Shown: positions 7,738-17,390, numbered from the stretch's first letter. The stretch is DNA of 64,000 bases from an uncultured Flavobacteriaceae bacterium (GCA_938092005.1 CALKOU010000007.1:98523-162522); one strand, 5' to 3'. The notes: generated from the sequence alone by a model not told the origin. Translations and numbers: made by a program.

Positions 7738-9090
7738 TTAACCTACTTCTTTAATCATCAAATCTAATGCCTCGCGAATAATTGCTTGGGCTTCTATTTT
7801 AGAGGTACTGGCATAATCTACTAGCGCAAAATCTTCAGGCGCTACTTCGTAAATTCCAAGACCTTCCATTTTTTCGATATTCTGAGCCATACACTCTTTT
7901 AGAAGTTGCATGGGAAAAATATCCATGGGCAATACTTGCTCCATTTCTCCTGTAACCACCAGTGCGCGCTCTTCACCGTTTAAATTGGTGTCTAGCGCAT
8001 ACTTTCGCTTAGGCAATAACCAAGAAAGCGAGGTACGGGACATACTAAAAATCTTACTCCCTGCAAATGGCAACCAACCAAACATACGGTAGTGGTTTCC
8101 TTCGGCAAGAACCGTTAGGGTATTGTTGTAAAAACCTAAGTTACCATCTGCATGCGTTGTTGCGCCCGAAAGCGCATCTCCATTAATCACACGAATTTGA
8201 CCTCCTGCTTGAACACCAGCTTGTTTTAGCAGTGGTGCAACAGCAGCTCCTATGCGTGTTTTGAAATAACTTGGTTCTGAAACAACAGGCCCTGCAACAG
8301 CAACCGTTTGTGATGGATCAAAAATACCTGTTGAAAAAAACATTCCAATACGGGCAACATCTACAGGGTTTATGACCCAAACCGTTTCGCCTGCATTTAC
8401 AGCATCAACGTGATGAACTTGAACACCAACATTTCCAGCTGGATGCTGTCCTTTGAATCGATGCAATTCAACACCTGATACACGTGTTAAAAAAGAATCT
8501 TCGTGTGCATCAACGGACACATGTATTTTAGGAGCTAATTTGCCAAGTGCAAGGATTCCGTTTTGAAAATCTTCTTCTTGTGAACTTAACAAAAAAGAAA
8601 CATCTGCAGCCAAAGGAGCTGTATTAAATCCAGAGATAAAAATAGCCTTTGGCGCATTATCAGGATTTGCGATGATATCGTAAGGACGTTGTTTGATGAA
8701 TGGCCAACAACCCGATTCCAACAACAGTTTTTTAACATCATCAGCGCTTAACGCATCAAGAGCGGAAATTTTGTGCTTTGTAGTAGTATCTTTACCGTCG
8801 GCATCAATTGCAATTGCGAGAATGCGACGCTTAGCACCTCTTTCAATCTGAGTAAGGGTACCGCTTACGGGTGACACAAACTTAATTTCTGGATTCGCTT
8901 TTGAATAAAAGACAGGCTGCCCAAGAGCTACTTTTTCGCCTTCTTTAATGAGCATTTTCGGAACGACGCCGTGGAAATCATCAGGGTAGATGACAAAAGC
9001 GTTAGACGCTTCGGCGGTTGAAACTTTTCTTTGGGCTTCCCCCTCTAATGGGATCGTTAGGCCTTTACGCAGGGTTATGTCAGCGGACAT
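7738..9090 (-). CDS. nqrA: Na+-translocating NADH:quinone reductase subunit A
   Basis: NqrA is the cytoplasmic subunit at the head of the operon. I place the start at the ATG at 9090, giving 450 residues beginning MSADITLRKGLTIPLEGEAQ, as in other NqrA proteins. A longer in-frame reading to 9132 adds 14 residues and would run through the promoter element at 9112-9119. Family segments include KPMPxx-type lipoyl-like text replaced here by VVPKMLIKEGEKVALGQPVF, and VSPVSGTLTQIERGAKR, typical of the barrel-sandwich N-terminal domain. All six nqr genes follow without gaps larger than 10 nt. Confidence 0.96.
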   Translation of the reverse strand: MSADITLRKGLTIPLEGEAQRKVSTAEASNAFVIYPDDFHGVVPKMLIKEGEKVALGQPVFYSKANPEIKFVSPVSGTLTQIERGAKRRILAIAIDADGKDTTTKHKISALDALSADDVKKLLLESGCWPFIKQRPYDIIANPDNAPKAIFISGFNTAPLAADVSFLLSSQEEDFQNGILALGKLAPKIHVSVDAHEDSFLTRVSGVELHRFKGQHPAGNVGVQVHHVDAVNAGETVWVINPVDVARIGMFFSTGIFDPSQTVAVAGPVVSEPSYFKTRIGAAVAPLLKQAGVQAGGQIRVINGDALSGATTHADGNLGFYNNTLTVLAEGNHYRMFGWLPFAGSKIFSMSRTSLSWLLPKRKYALDTNLNGEERALVVTGEMEQVLPMDIFPMQLLKECMAQNIEKMEGLGIYEVAPEDFALVDYASTSKIEAQAIIREALDLMIKEVG

Positions 9091-9111
9091 ATAGTGGTTG
9101 TTTTTGCAGTG

Positions 9112-9119
9112 CAAATGTA
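9112..9119 (-). promoter_or_regulatory. -7 element of the nqr operon promoter
   Basis: The minus strand reads TACATTTG, a perfect match to the Bacteroidota TAnnTTTG element, 21 nt before the nqrA ATG. No convincing -33 TTG is visible. Position and context make it the likely operon promoter. Confidence 0.7.
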
Positions 9120-9192
9120 CTATACAAAGCATAAATAATGAAGCCTTATGACGCTTAATTCTATAAATTTATCAACCGTAAAATAGTTTGTT

Positions 9193-9200
9193 TAACTTTG
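9193..9200 (+). promoter_or_regulatory. -7 element for the plug-protein gene
   Basis: TAACTTTG matches TAnnTTTG, 51 nt before the ATG at 9252. It faces away from the nqr promoter within the same intergenic region. Confidence 0.6.
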
Positions 9201-9251
9201 GCAGAATGAGAGGATAATCAACACATTGATATCCTATCTATAAACACTCCT

Positions 9252-10517
9252 ATGAGAATAAAAAATTGGAATCATTTTATTAAACAAAACCTCATATTTT
9301 TATTTGGTTTTCAGCTCGTTATAGGTCAGGGGCTAACTGTTTTATCTCCTCCAGCACACATCAAATCGGTGCTTTTTTATGCTCATGAACAAACCGCTTC
9401 GTTGCCAATAGTTCAGCTAAACGAACAAATTACGTTAACGTTTGACGACTTAAATGCCGATGATAGCACCTATTACTACACCATTGAGCGCTATGATGCG
9501 GATTGGAACAAGTCCGCCTTATTCAAGGCAGAATACATGGAAGGGTATGATGATCTTCGCATTCAAAACATATCTTATGCAGTAGGAACACTACAATCCT
9601 ATATTCACTATTCACTAACCCTACCAAACGCTCAAACGCGCATAAAAAAAAGCGGAAATTATATGCTTAATATTTGGGACGCCAACAGAACGCTGGTGCT
9701 TCAAAGAAGGTTTGTGGTTGTTCAAAACACGGCTGCCGTTGGCGTACGGGTGCAACGCTCCCAACGACTTGAAGACATTCAAACGCATCAAAGCGCACAG
9801 TTCAGCGTAAGTTTAGAAGGGTTAAATGTGCGATTGCCCGAAAAACAAATAAAGATTTTTCTTGTTCAAAATCAACGTTGGCAAAGCTGGCGGTCGGCTG
9901 GAACAGCGACCTATAATCTAAACAACAAACTGGAATTTAATTACAAACCCGAAACGCTTTTTGCTGCAGGTAATGAATATTTCTTTTTTGACACCCAAGA
10001 CATAAGAAGCGGTGGCGGTAATGTTGCCTATGTTCGCCGCGACGATCTATTTGTTTCTGTATTAACACCCCAATGGGTCCGATCAGGTAGACCATACACC
10101 TATGCTCCAGACATAAATGGTGACTTTCGCATCAATACGTTTCAGGGAGCTAACCCACATACCGAATCCGATTACAGCAAGGTCGTGTTCTCGCTTTTTG
10201 CAGAAGATTTTTTGTTTGACGGTCAGCATTATGTTGTTGGAGATTTTAACCAACACAATAAAGCAGAAGAAAATAAATTGACATACAACCCCGATACGGG
10301 TCGTTTTGAGGTGGAGTTGGTGCTCAAGCAAGGCATCTACAATTACAAATTTGCAAGCCAAGACAATGAAGGCACACCTTATGACAACCTTATTTCGGGA
10401 AATTATTGGCCTACAGAAAACAATTATTGGGTATTGGTTTTTTACAGGCCGCTAGGCGCACGCTGCGATGAGCTTATTGCTGTTGGAAACGCTAATTCCA
10501 AAGACATTGGATTATAG
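9252..10517 (+). CDS. Type IX secretion system plug protein (DUF5103 family)
   Basis: The 421-residue protein has a Sec signal peptide (hydrophobic segment about residues 12-26, ending near VIGQG) and then beta-rich domains. The DADWNKS, YMEGYDDLRI and YTYAPDINGDF segments are characteristic of the DUF5103 family. A member of this family was described as the Plug subunit that blocks the periplasmic side of the SprA translocon in Flavobacterium. It is followed closely by apaG and pruA, which have no known link to secretion. The family call is firm; assignment as the functional plug rests on family knowledge. Confidence 0.85.
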   Translation: MRIKNWNHFIKQNLIFLFGFQLVIGQGLTVLSPPAHIKSVLFYAHEQTASLPIVQLNEQITLTFDDLNADDSTYYYTIERYDADWNKSALFKAEYMEGYDDLRIQNISYAVGTLQSYIHYSLTLPNAQTRIKKSGNYMLNIWDANRTLVLQRRFVVVQNTAAVGVRVQRSQRLEDIQTHQSAQFSVSLEGLNVRLPEKQIKIFLVQNQRWQSWRSAGTATYNLNNKLEFNYKPETLFAAGNEYFFFDTQDIRSGGGNVAYVRRDDLFVSVLTPQWVRSGRPYTYAPDINGDFRINTFQGANPHTESDYSKVVFSLFAEDFLFDGQHYVVGDFNQHNKAEENKLTYNPDTGRFEVELVLKQGIYNYKFASQDNEGTPYDNLISGNYWPTENNYWVLVFYRPLGARCDELIAVGNANSKDIGL

Positions 10518-10540
10518 ATAAAATCATTACCTTTATGCCT

Positions 10541-10927
10541 ATGATTCAGCAAGTAACGCAAGGCATACGGATTTCAGTGAATGCTTTTTTTGAAGGCACC
10601 TACTTCAAAGACTACCGCTTGCATTATTCTTTTGGCTATCGGATATCTATTTCAAATCAAGGGAAAGATACCGTTCAGCTTCAGTCAAGAAATTGGAAAA
10701 TTTTTGATTCTTTAAGGGCTACATCTATTGTGAATGGAGAGGGAGTAGTTGGCAAAAAACCGGTTATCAAGCCTGGACAAGTGTATAGCTATCAATCGGG
10801 TTGCTTGCTTAGCTCGCCCATTGGTGCAATGCAAGGACATTACAACATGATCAACTTGGCAACAACAAAAAAATTCCGTGCTTACATTCCAAAATTTGAA
10901 CTCAGCCCACCCTTCGCACTAAATTAA
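10541..10927 (+). CDS. apaG: ApaG-family protein
   Basis: The 128-residue single-domain protein matches ApaG across its length. Its GRASP-like motifs include FGYRISISNQGKDTVQLQS, RNWKIFD, and GQVYSYQSGC with SPIGAMQGHY. ApaG is associated with Co2+/Mg2+ resistance in enterobacteria, but its biochemical role is unclear. I prefer the ATG at 10541 (MIQQVTQGI), two codons after another ATG at 10535. It starts 23 nt after the plug-protein stop, so it may share its transcript. Confidence 0.9.
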   Translation: MIQQVTQGIRISVNAFFEGTYFKDYRLHYSFGYRISISNQGKDTVQLQSRNWKIFDSLRATSIVNGEGVVGKKPVIKPGQVYSYQSGCLLSSPIGAMQGHYNMINLATTKKFRAYIPKFELSPPFALN

Positions 10928-10944
10928 TTCCTAAATGTTTTGTT

Positions 10945-12570
10945 ATGGAAAATGGTTTTTTCTCAGTTCCTAAAGCGGTTAATGAGCCCGTTCTTACCTA
11001 TCTAAAAAACAGCCCTGAACGCAAAGAGGTACTCGAAACATACAAAGAACTTTATCACAGTAAGGTTACCATTCCCCTTTATATTGGCAGTGAAAAAATA
11101 ATCACCAAAAAGCAGGCAAACATAGCACCTCCGCACGACCATCAGCACACTTTGGGATCGTACAGCCTAGCATCGGAGTCGCACGTACGTGATGCTATTG
11201 CTGCGGCACTTAGCACTAGAAAGGCATGGGAAAACACCTCTTTTGAACACCGTGCGGCCGTTTTTTTAAAAGCTGCTGATCTTATAGCAGGACCTTATCG
11301 TGCCAGAATAAATGCAGCCACCATGCTAGCGCAATCCAAAAATATTTTTCAAGCCGAGATTGATGCTGCCTGTGAGTTTGCTGATTTTTTAAGATTTAAT
11401 GTAACATTTGCTTCAGATATTTACACCCAACAGCCCATTCAGGGGTCAGGTGTTGTTAACCGACTTGAATATCGCCCACTAGAAGGGTTTGTATATGCTG
11501 TTACTCCTTTTAATTTTACCGCTATTGCAGGGAACTTATGTGCTGCCCCAGCGCTTATGGGTAATGTGGTTGTATGGAAGCCTAGCGATTATCAAATGTT
11601 TTCTGCTAAAATTATCATGGATATTTTTGAAGAAGCGGGAGTTCCCACTGGTGTAATCAACCTTGTTTCGGGAGATCCAAAAATGATTTCAGACATCGCA
11701 CTGGCGCATCCCAACTTTGCAGGTTTGCATTTTACGGGGTCAACCGAAATATTCAAACACTTATGGCAACAGATTGGCAACAATCTATCCACCTATCAAA
11801 ACTACCCAAGAATTGTTGGAGAAACAGGTGGTAAAGACTTTATTTTTGCGCACCAAAGCGCGGCTATCCCAACACTAATAACGGCCATAACGCGCGGTGG
11901 ATTTGAATACCAAGGCCAAAAGTGTTCTGCGGCTTCTCGCATTTACCTACCTGCCTCTATTGCTGATGAAGTAATTGCCGGCGTTATAAAAAATATCAAA
12001 AGCTTTTCGATTGGCACCCCCGAAGACATGAACAATTTTATTACCGCAGTTATTCATGAAAAGTCATTTGACAAGCTGGTGCATTTTATTGAGCAGGCTA
12101 AACTTGATGAAGATGTTGAGGTGTTGGTTGGTGGAACCTACGACAAAAGCAAGGGGTATTTTGTGCATCCTACGCTACTTAAAACAAACAATCCACACTA
12201 CACGACCATGGAAACGGAATTATTTGGTCCTGTAGTTACCGTATACGTGTATGACGACAAGGATTGGGAAAGTACCTTAGGACTAGTCAACACGACTTCA
12301 GTATATGGTTTAACAGGAGCTGTTATTGCGCAAGATAGGATGTTTATTGAAGCGGCAGCTAATAGGTTACGCCATGCAGCAGGAAATTTTTACATCAATG
12401 ACAAACCAAGTGGCGCGGTTGTAGGGCAACAACCATTTGGCGGCAGTCGTGCTTCTGGAACAAACGACAAGGCAGGGTCAGCATTAAATTTGCTGCGCTG
12501 GGTTTCGCCAAGGCTCATTAAAGAAACATTGGTTCCGGCTACAGACTATCGTTACCCATATATGGATTAA
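10945..12570 (+). CDS. pruA: L-glutamate gamma-semialdehyde (P5C) dehydrogenase
   Basis: The enzyme oxidises the proline-catabolism intermediate glutamate semialdehyde to glutamate with NAD+. The 541-residue product is a stand-alone dehydrogenase, not fused to proline dehydrogenase. The key residues of the aldehyde dehydrogenase family are present: N190 in PFNFTA, VWKPSD near 210, the cofactor loop FTGSTEIFK near 263, general base E293 in GETGGKD, and nucleophile C327 in GQKCSAASR. Its stop codon is interlocked with that of rsmG on the other strand (TTAA at 12567-12570). Confidence 0.95.
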   Translation: MENGFFSVPKAVNEPVLTYLKNSPERKEVLETYKELYHSKVTIPLYIGSEKIITKKQANIAPPHDHQHTLGSYSLASESHVRDAIAAALSTRKAWENTSFEHRAAVFLKAADLIAGPYRARINAATMLAQSKNIFQAEIDAACEFADFLRFNVTFASDIYTQQPIQGSGVVNRLEYRPLEGFVYAVTPFNFTAIAGNLCAAPALMGNVVVWKPSDYQMFSAKIIMDIFEEAGVPTGVINLVSGDPKMISDIALAHPNFAGLHFTGSTEIFKHLWQQIGNNLSTYQNYPRIVGETGGKDFIFAHQSAAIPTLITAITRGGFEYQGQKCSAASRIYLPASIADEVIAGVIKNIKSFSIGTPEDMNNFITAVIHEKSFDKLVHFIEQAKLDEDVEVLVGGTYDKSKGYFVHPTLLKTNNPHYTTMETELFGPVVTVYVYDDKDWESTLGLVNTTSVYGLTGAVIAQDRMFIEAAANRLRHAAGNFYINDKPSGAVVGQQPFGGSRASGTNDKAGSALNLLRWVSPRLIKETLVPATDYRYPYMD

Positions 12571-13187
12571 AGCGGTACATGCACCACTTTCTTTGTTTCA
12601 AAAAAAGCGTCCTCAAAATGATCACCCAAAGCATAGCTTGCTGCTTTTGGGAAAGGGGCAAGTTCCTCAGTCAAATCACCCCCTTTTAAATAGAGTATAC
12701 CGTTAGCGAGTGTGTGGTTGCTATCGGGATTTATTTTATCCTGTACCCACGGAACAAAACGCTCCATACGCGTTACCGCCCTACTGACAACAAAATCAAA
12801 GGTGCCTGCAACGTCCTCGGCGCGTTTGTGGTAGGCTTTTACATTTGTCAGCGCAAGGGCTGCTGCTACCGCTTGAACAACTTTAACTTTTTTACCAATG
12901 GAATCCACCAAAGTAAACTGGGTGTCGGGAAACATAATCGCAAGTGGAATACCAGGGAAACCACCCCCAGTTCCTACATCCAATACTTGAGCCTGTGATT
13001 TAAATGTCTGAAGGGTAGCAATACCAAGCGAATGCAATACATGACGGGTGTAAAAATATTCCATATCCGTTCGAGAAATTACATTGATCCGCTGATTCCA
13101 TGCGTCATAAAGCGGTTTGAGTTGCTCAAACTGTTTTTGTTGTTGAATACTTAATGCTGGGAAGTATTCTGTGATAGATTTATCCAT
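12567..13187 (-). CDS. rsmG: 16S rRNA (guanine-527-N7) methyltransferase
   Basis: RsmG methylates G527 of 16S rRNA in the 530 loop. The 206-residue protein contains the SAM motif VLDVGTGGGFPGIPLAI and the downstream FVVSRAVTRMERFVPW segment typical of GidB/RsmG. I chose the ATG at 13187 (MDKSITEYFP). A longer TTG start at 13199 would overlap the -7 promoter element at 13197-13204. The 3' end shares a 4-nt TTAA with the convergent pruA. Confidence 0.94.
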   Translation of the reverse strand: MDKSITEYFPALSIQQQKQFEQLKPLYDAWNQRINVISRTDMEYFYTRHVLHSLGIATLQTFKSQAQVLDVGTGGGFPGIPLAIMFPDTQFTLVDSIGKKVKVVQAVAAALALTNVKAYHKRAEDVAGTFDFVVSRAVTRMERFVPWVQDKINPDSNHTLANGILYLKGGDLTEELAPFPKAASYALGDHFEDAFFETKKVVHVPL

Positions 13188-13196
13188 AAGTTCTGA

Positions 13197-13204
13197 CAAA
13201 AATA
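13197..13204 (-). promoter_or_regulatory. -7 element of rsmG
   Basis: The minus strand reads TATTTTTG, matching TAnnTTTG. It lies only 9 nt before the ATG at 13187, so the transcript leader would be very short or absent. Confidence 0.6.
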
Positions 13205-13249
13205 CGGAAGCTGTTCATTAAAATGTTATGGTTGTTGTAAACCAACGAT

Positions 13250-13257
13250 TATATTTG
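13250..13257 (+). promoter_or_regulatory. -7 element of the aminotransferase gene
   Basis: TATATTTG, a perfect TAnnTTTG match, 14 nt before the ATG at 13272. TTG triplets lie 15-18 bp upstream. It diverges from the rsmG promoter. Confidence 0.65.
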
Positions 13258-13271
13258 CCAAAATTTTAATC

Positions 13272-14462
13272 ATGAGTCATCCATTATCGGAACGCATCAA
13301 AAGTTTACCTGCATCAGCAACATTGGCCATGGCTGCCAAAGCACGAGAGTTAAAAAACGAAGGAAAAGATATCATTGGCCTAAGTTTAGGAGAGCCTGAT
13401 TTCAACACCCCTGACTTTATCAAAGAAGCTGCTGTTGAGGCCATTAACGCTGACTATAATAGCTACACTCCCGTTGATGGGTATGCCGAATTAAAGGAGG
13501 CTATTTGTACGAAATTTAAGCGTGATAACGGATTGGAATATGCGTCAAATCAAATTGTTGTTTCTACCGGTGCTAAGCAATCTATTGCAAATGTAGTTCA
13601 AGTACTTATCAACCCAGGTGATGACGTACTTTTGGTGGCACCGTATTGGGTAAGCTATTCGGCTATGGTCATCCTTGCTGAAGGAAATCCTATTGAAATT
13701 CGCTCTGGAATTGAGACTGATTTTAAAATCACTGCAGAACAACTAGCTGCAGCCATTACACCAAAGACCAAACTGGTGATGCTCAATTCGCCCAACAATC
13801 CAAGCGGATCTATGTACACCAAAGAAGAATACGAAGCCTTGGCAGCTGTATTGGAGCAACATCCAGACATTTATGTACTTTCAGATGAAATTTATGAACA
13901 CATCCATTACGACAATGCAACCCCGTTTAGTTTTGCGGCGATTCCAAGCATGTATGACAGGACCATCACTGTAAATGGTTTGGCAAAAGCCTTTGCCATG
14001 ACGGGTTGGAGAATAGGGTACTTAGGTGGTCCAGCATGGATAGCAAAAGCATGTACCAAAATTCAAGGGCAGGTTACCAGTGGCACAAACTGTATTGCCC
14101 AACGTGCAGCCATTACGGCGGTTCAAGCACCTGTTGGCAAAATCAAATACATGGTAGATGAATTTGATTTCCGTCGCAAGCGTATTATTGAATTGCTTGA
14201 AGATATTGAAGGCTTTGAGGTAAATGTTCCCAAAGGTGCGTTTTATGTTTTCCCTGATATTTCTTCTTTTTTCGGGAAAAAATTAAATGGAAAACAGATT
14301 GAAAACGCTTCTGATTTTGCGATGTACCTTCTAGAAGAAGCAAACGTAGCTACGGTTACAGGTGATGCTTTTGGATGCCCTAACAACATCCGTATTTCGT
14401 ATGCGGCTTCACTTGAAGAAATCGAAGAAGCTATCAGACGAATACGCGTTGCTGTTAGTTAG
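13272..14462 (+). CDS. Aspartate-type pyridoxal-phosphate aminotransferase
   Basis: The 396-residue fold-type I aminotransferase matches the thermophile/Bacillus class of aspartate aminotransferases. Features include SLGEPDFNTPDFI (38-50), YTPVDGYAELKEAI (65-78), LNSPNNPSG (171-179), D205 in LSDEIYEH, the PLP lysine K239 in NGLAKAF, R247 in TGWRIGY, and an NNIRISYA arginine near the C-terminus that binds the substrate carboxylate. It most likely interconverts aspartate and oxaloacetate with 2-oxoglutarate, but substrate specificity within subgroup I-gamma cannot be fixed by sequence alone. Its stop (TAG) overlaps the TAA of trkH on the other strand. Confidence 0.9.
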   Translation: MSHPLSERIKSLPASATLAMAAKARELKNEGKDIIGLSLGEPDFNTPDFIKEAAVEAINADYNSYTPVDGYAELKEAICTKFKRDNGLEYASNQIVVSTGAKQSIANVVQVLINPGDDVLLVAPYWVSYSAMVILAEGNPIEIRSGIETDFKITAEQLAAAITPKTKLVMLNSPNNPSGSMYTKEEYEALAAVLEQHPDIYVLSDEIYEHIHYDNATPFSFAAIPSMYDRTITVNGLAKAFAMTGWRIGYLGGPAWIAKACTKIQGQVTSGTNCIAQRAAITAVQAPVGKIKYMVDEFDFRRKRIIELLEDIEGFEVNVPKGAFYVFPDISSFFGKKLNGKQIENASDFAMYLLEEANVATVTGDAFGCPNNIRISYAASLEEIEEAIRRIRVAVS

Positions 14463-15946
14463 TGGTTACGCCAAAAATAAGGAGTAAATAGAATTAGAAC
14501 TGTAAAAAGTTCAAGTCTTCCTAAGAGCATAAGCAACGAGCACCAATACTTACCTAAGTTTGGCAATGAAGAAAAAGTAGTTGCAGGACCTACATCGCCT
14601 AAGCCTGGCCCAACATTACCAAGCGAGCTTGCTGCGGCTCCAATGGCAGAAACGAAGTCTAAGCCTAAGGCGCTAAGTACGCCAGCCCCAATAATAAAAA
14701 GAATCATGTACAAGATGAAAAAAGCTAAAACATGATAAACTATGGATTGCTCTATGGTGAGTTTGTTCATGCGCACCATTAATATGGCGTTAGGGTGTAA
14801 GGCGCGTTTGAATTCTAATAAACCATTTTTGATAAGGATTAAATGGCGCATAACCTTTACACCTCCTGACGTAGAGCCCGTGGACCCACCCAAAAACATC
14901 AATCCAAAAAACAGCATGGTAATTAAAGGCGTCCACGCTGTAAAATCGGCAGTTACTAGTCCTGTGGTGGTGATAACAGCCACGACCTGAAACAAAGCAT
15001 GTCGAAAAGATTGTTCCCAAGCAGCAAACATAGTTGTGTCCGCTGAGCTGTATGCACCTTGCTCTAAAATAGCTATCATGACTATAAAGACAAACGCAGC
15101 AATAAATACTGTATACCAACGAAATTCGGTGTCGCTCCAAATACGTCTAAACTTCCCTTTTATGGCGTAATAAAGCAATACAAAATTACTTCCAGCCAAA
15201 ATCATAAAAAAGACTGTAATGTATTGGATTTGTGGCATGCTGTTCCAGTGTCCTATACTTGCGTTCTTGGTAGAAAATCCTCCCGAAGCCATGGTACTCA
15301 TGGCATGGTTAATGGCATCAAAGAGTGGCATTCCAGATAAGAAAAGCAATAGGGCATTGGCAAAGGTTAACCCAACATAGATGAGCCACAAGCGTTTGGC
15401 GGTATCGCTAATACGTGGATGTAGTTTATCGCCACCCAAAACGGGTGCTTCCGCACTAAACAACTGCATACCACCAATGCCAAGCAAGGGTAATATGGCA
15501 ATGGCCAAGACAATTATTCCCATACCTCCCATCCAATGGGTGAGTGAACGCCAAAGCAAAATACTCTTTGGCAACGCTTCAATATCATCTAGTATGGTAG
15601 CCCCTGTGGCCGTATAGCCTGACATGGTCTCAAACAATGCATCTGTAGTGGACAAAATAGTTCCAGTAAAAAGATAGGGGAACATCCCAAAAAGCACCAT
15701 CGTAAGCCAGCCGAAGGTTACAATCACATAGCCCTCGCGCTTTTTGATTTCTTTTCGGTGCCCTGTGGTAAGTCCCATAGCCAAGCCACCAACAACAATG
15801 TTAAGCAATAAGGCTTTGAGCATCCCACCCGTTATACCATCGTTTTGGAAATAACTAAAGAGTGTCGTAATTCCCATAAAAATGGAATTGAACAGCAACA
15901 GCAATCCCAAAAAGTGTACAATAAGTTTAAGGTTAAATCCTTTCAT
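14459..15946 (-). CDS. trkH: Trk-type potassium uptake protein, membrane subunit
   Basis: The 495-residue polytopic protein belongs to the TrkH/KtrB/HKT superfamily, which has four pore loops each with a selectivity glycine. Visible pore segments include TMSGYTATGATIL, TMASGGFSTKNASI, FLGGSTGSTSGGVKVMR and AASSLGNVGPGLGDVGP. The neighbouring trkA starts 3 nt upstream of it in the same direction, and the two form the channel and its nucleotide-gating subunit. The length favours TrkH over the shorter KtrB. The 3' end interlocks with the aminotransferase stop (TTAG at 14459-14462). Confidence 0.95.
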   Translation of the reverse strand: MKGFNLKLIVHFLGLLLLFNSIFMGITTLFSYFQNDGITGGMLKALLLNIVVGGLAMGLTTGHRKEIKKREGYVIVTFGWLTMVLFGMFPYLFTGTILSTTDALFETMSGYTATGATILDDIEALPKSILLWRSLTHWMGGMGIIVLAIAILPLLGIGGMQLFSAEAPVLGGDKLHPRISDTAKRLWLIYVGLTFANALLLFLSGMPLFDAINHAMSTMASGGFSTKNASIGHWNSMPQIQYITVFFMILAGSNFVLLYYAIKGKFRRIWSDTEFRWYTVFIAAFVFIVMIAILEQGAYSSADTTMFAAWEQSFRHALFQVVAVITTTGLVTADFTAWTPLITMLFFGLMFLGGSTGSTSGGVKVMRHLILIKNGLLEFKRALHPNAILMVRMNKLTIEQSIVYHVLAFFILYMILFIIGAGVLSALGLDFVSAIGAAASSLGNVGPGLGDVGPATTFSSLPNLGKYWCSLLMLLGRLELFTVLILFTPYFWRNH

Positions 15947-15949
15947 GGC

Positions 15950-17299
15950 TTACAAGAAAAGTTGTTCTACCCTACTGATAGATTGCGGCAAGCAACAAAC
16001 CAAAACAAGGTCACCTTTTTCTACCACAAAATCACCAAGAGCAATTACGCCAATACCATTGCGGATTACACCACCAATAGTTGCCGTTTTGGGGAAATCT
16101 AAATCCTTAATTGCCTGTCCTATTACTTTGGCAGATGCCTTAACTTTGAATTCCAAAATTTCGGCATCCATATTATTGAGTTTGGCCAAATCTACTACCT
16201 CACCCCTTCTAATATATCGGAAAATAGTATTTGCTGTAAGCATCTTTTTGTTGACCAAAGTGTCTACACCAATGGATTTGGTGAGGTCAAAATAATCCAT
16301 ATTTTCAATAAGTGCTATAATTTTTGGCACTTGCTTCGACTTTGCCATAAGACAAGACATGATGTTGGTTTCCGCATCATTGGTAACCCCTAAAAACGCA
16401 TCCATCTCATCTAAGTTCTCTTCTAACAAAAGCTCTACATTACGTCCATCACCATGAATAATAAGCGTATCGGGAAGGCGTTCTGCCATATCAATGGCAC
16501 GTTCTTTATCAAGTTCAATAAGTTTTACGTTGATTCCTCGATTACAGAGGTCTTCAGCGGTTTTCAAACCTACACGACCTCCACCTAAAATCATGACATT
16601 TTTAATCTTGTTTTTTACTTCTCCCGTAAGGCTATACAATTCAGATACGCCTTGGGGGAGTGTGGTAAAGTACACTTGATCAGCTTTTTCAAAGCAAGTG
16701 TCCCCTCTAGGAATAATGGTACTTTGTGATTCCACGCGTTTTATGGCAATGGGCATAAAGTGAACACCAGGGAAAACAGCAGCAGCTTCACGAACAGATT
16801 TACCAATAAAAGGTGCTTCGTCTTCAAGCGTAGTGCCCATCATGGTTAAGGCACCATTTTCAAACTCGTGGCTGTTTTCGAAAGCAGATTGGTGAATAAG
16901 CAGTTGGATTTCTTCTGCAGCTAATTCTTCAGGAGATACCAACTCATCAATACCGAGTGATTTAAAATCAACATCATCCTTGTATTTCTCAAAATCAATA
17001 TCGGTAACACGTGCTATGGTTTGTTTGCACCCCAACTGTTTTGCCAACAGGCAACACATCAGATTAGTCGTTTCTGAGGGGGTGACGGCAATCATCATAT
17101 CTGCTTGATCAACTCCAGCTAATTTAAGTGTAGCCAAAGCAGAAGGATCTCCCTTCACCGCGCGGATATCAAGATTGTTGTCAGCATAATTTAAAAGCTC
17201 TTTGTCTGCGTCAATAAGTGTAATGTCTTGTGCCTCAAACGAAAGTAATTTGGCCAAGTGAAACCCTATATCGCTAGCGCCAGCGATGATAATATTCAT
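15950..17299 (-). CDS. trkA: Trk potassium uptake regulatory subunit
   Basis: TrkA is a cytosolic ring protein that binds NAD(H) or ATP and gates TrkH. The 449-residue product contains two tandem RCK units. The first starts with a Rossmann motif of the form GASDIGFHLA and an acidic residue at the end of strand 2 (LIDADKE). The second has the motif ILGGGRVGLKTAE near residue 238. Each is followed by a TrkA-C domain. The first motif has Ser in place of the second glycine-side residue of the common GAGxxG form, a change tolerated in the family. It is the first gene of the trkA-trkH operon. Confidence 0.95.
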   Translation of the reverse strand: MNIIIAGASDIGFHLAKLLSFEAQDITLIDADKELLNYADNNLDIRAVKGDPSALATLKLAGVDQADMMIAVTPSETTNLMCCLLAKQLGCKQTIARVTDIDFEKYKDDVDFKSLGIDELVSPEELAAEEIQLLIHQSAFENSHEFENGALTMMGTTLEDEAPFIGKSVREAAAVFPGVHFMPIAIKRVESQSTIIPRGDTCFEKADQVYFTTLPQGVSELYSLTGEVKNKIKNVMILGGGRVGLKTAEDLCNRGINVKLIELDKERAIDMAERLPDTLIIHGDGRNVELLLEENLDEMDAFLGVTNDAETNIMSCLMAKSKQVPKIIALIENMDYFDLTKSIGVDTLVNKKMLTANTIFRYIRRGEVVDLAKLNNMDAEILEFKVKASAKVIGQAIKDLDFPKTATIGGVIRNGIGVIALGDFVVEKGDLVLVCCLPQSISRVEQLFL

Positions 17300-17321
17300 C
17301 TGTTAAAGAAATTATATGCTG

Positions 17322-17329
17322 CAAATATA
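17322..17329 (-). promoter_or_regulatory. -7 element of the trkA-trkH operon
   Basis: The minus strand reads TATATTTG, 22 nt before the trkA ATG. It is divergent from the menG promoter, with both in a 91-bp intergenic region. Confidence 0.65.
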
Positions 17330-17376
17330 GAAAGATTCTGTTCTGTTTATCTAAAACTGCTTCGACAGATTATAGC

Positions 17377-17384
17377 TACCTTTG
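17377..17384 (+). promoter_or_regulatory. -7 element of menG, possibly leaderless
   Basis: TACCTTTG matches TAnnTTTG and ends only 6 nt before the ATG at 17391. In this promoter class the start point lies a few bases after the element, so the mRNA may begin at or next to the start codon. Confidence 0.6.
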
Positions 17385-17390
17385 CAAACT

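Noticed and set aside
9091-9132. Longer N-terminus for NqrA (14 extra residues)
   Set aside because: The extension would be translated from the promoter element at 9112-9119 and does not resemble NqrA; the ATG at 9090 gives the normal start.
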